64,000 nucleotides of DNA from Sialis fuliginosa (lineage: Eukaryota; Arthropoda; Insecta; Megaloptera; Sialidae). Both the position numbers and the translations under genes were made by a program. The stretch lies in NCBI GenBank assembly GCA_961205875.1, contig OY540822.1, positions 15,502,501 to 15,566,500 of the forward strand, given 5' to 3'. Positions 63,432 to 64,000 of this stretch are shown piece by piece. Under the pieces are notes generated by a model. It was not told where the DNA came from, ran no database searches, and saw nothing but the letters and a program-made list of their open reading frames with translations. Positions within the stretch are counted from its first letter, which is position 1. Every line of letters starts with the position of its first letter.

Positions 63432-64000
63432 TATGTAACATATGTGTTCGAATTCGCGTTAACTCTACCAGTGTCTTTGCTAACTACTATACCGGGTGGA
63501 TAAAAAAAAACAACAAAAATTTACAAAAACATTGAACTCACAAAATTATAGCTGTAAAATTAAAATAGTTATGATACCTATAATCAAATATAAAAAATAT
63601 ATATAAAGTTTTTTTCATCTATACTGTAAGTTATAAATTTCACAAGATAATTGAGAATCGTAATTTATTATATATATTATTATATACATTTACAAATTCC
63701 TGAATAAATATTGTTTAAATGAACTATAATTTTACATAAATATACACTTCATTAAAATAGAAAATAACAAGAGTATTTAAGTTTTATGAAGTTTATTTGC
63801 AATTTTAATTCAAAAACGTAAAGTTTCTTAACAATTTATTTCCAAGTTACCATTTTATACATTTTGTTTGAAACATTTTATCAGAACATTGATGTAATTC
63901 AGTAAACATGTACCTTCGGGACCCACAATATTAGGTCCTTATTTTTAGTTCAGATTTTACAAATTATTATTATTTTATTTTTCATGAAAATCCAATTGTT
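63432..64000. other. AT-rich intron sequence, nothing recognised
   Basis: The stretch after the hAT target duplication to the window end holds only poly-A and TATA-type simple sequence. I see no exon, repeat family or ORF. Confidence 0.6.

Larger units (their letters stand above)
34290..64000 (+). other. Plexin intron after the PSI start, at least 29.7 kb, right end not in window
   Basis: The intron opens with GTAAGTG in phase 2. I looked for an exon continuing the PSI domain (expected K/N-C-x-x-(R/K)-x-x-C) and saw none with confidence, though an exon of under 60 codons could be missed by eye. The intron contains family A relics (38323-38455, 44622-45022, 56758-57016, 61741-61905), hairpin elements (37059-37120, 54173-54337), family B (37143-37811), a LINE relic (39259-39940), repeat family F copy 2, a palindromic hAT element (62425-63423) and microsatellites. 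Other parts are featureless AT-rich DNA. Confidence 0.65.

Overview
The window is animal nuclear DNA, very AT-rich, with long introns, dinucleotide and trinucleotide microsatellites and many small transposon relics. It is most likely from an insect or another arthropod. The evidence is the insect-like plexin protein, the recurring 'GTACATACATACATA'-type simple repeats and the many short non-autonomous DNA transposons. I cannot name the species. There are no bacterial features: no operons, no ribosome binding sites, no CRISPR.

The only host gene I can support is a plexin on the + strand, of which the window holds three internal exons: 7722-7907, 22775-22903 and 34189-34289. All three have matching splice sites and one continuous frame. 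They encode the last part of the Sema domain and the first five cysteines of the PSI domain of a semaphorin receptor. Sequence details favour the B type (PlexB). Earlier exons lie before the window and later exons after it, or were too short for me to find. The two complete introns are about 14.9 kb and 11.3 kb. The tail intron runs at least 29.7 kb to the end of the window. Essentially the whole window is therefore plexin exon or intron.

The introns are a museum of mobile DNA. (1) A TIR family, 'A', with termini TAAGGTACTGGCACCA and about eight relics (for example 18807-20363, 44622-45022, 56758-57016). (2) A hAT family, 'C', with CAGTGGCG ends and a long internal palindrome: 62425-63423 has an exact 8-bp target duplication, and 18973-20060 is nested inside a family A copy. 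(3) A small hAT element, 'D', at 10710-11093 with an exact 8-bp target duplication. (4) A family 'B' with ends GAGGAAGCAA (16890-17412, 27372-30013, 37143-37811). Its middle copy has acquired a nine-unit array of 161 bp, and that unit is clearly related to the inside of element D. (5) Hairpin elements, 'E', with long near-perfect arms (54173-54337, 23139-23286, 37059-37120). (6) A 5'-truncated LINE reverse-transcriptase relic with an (ATT)n tail (39259-39940). (7) Several generic arthropod transposon tails.

The most interesting structure is the 161-bp array with its source-like element 17 kb upstream and a duplicated piece of host transposon on each side of it (27597-29745). Next come the palindromic hAT elements and the 66-bp-arm hairpin. 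I found no convincing new gene system. Several small GC-richer islands (12400-12560, 26247-26420, 32345-32590, 57151-57429) are unexplained.
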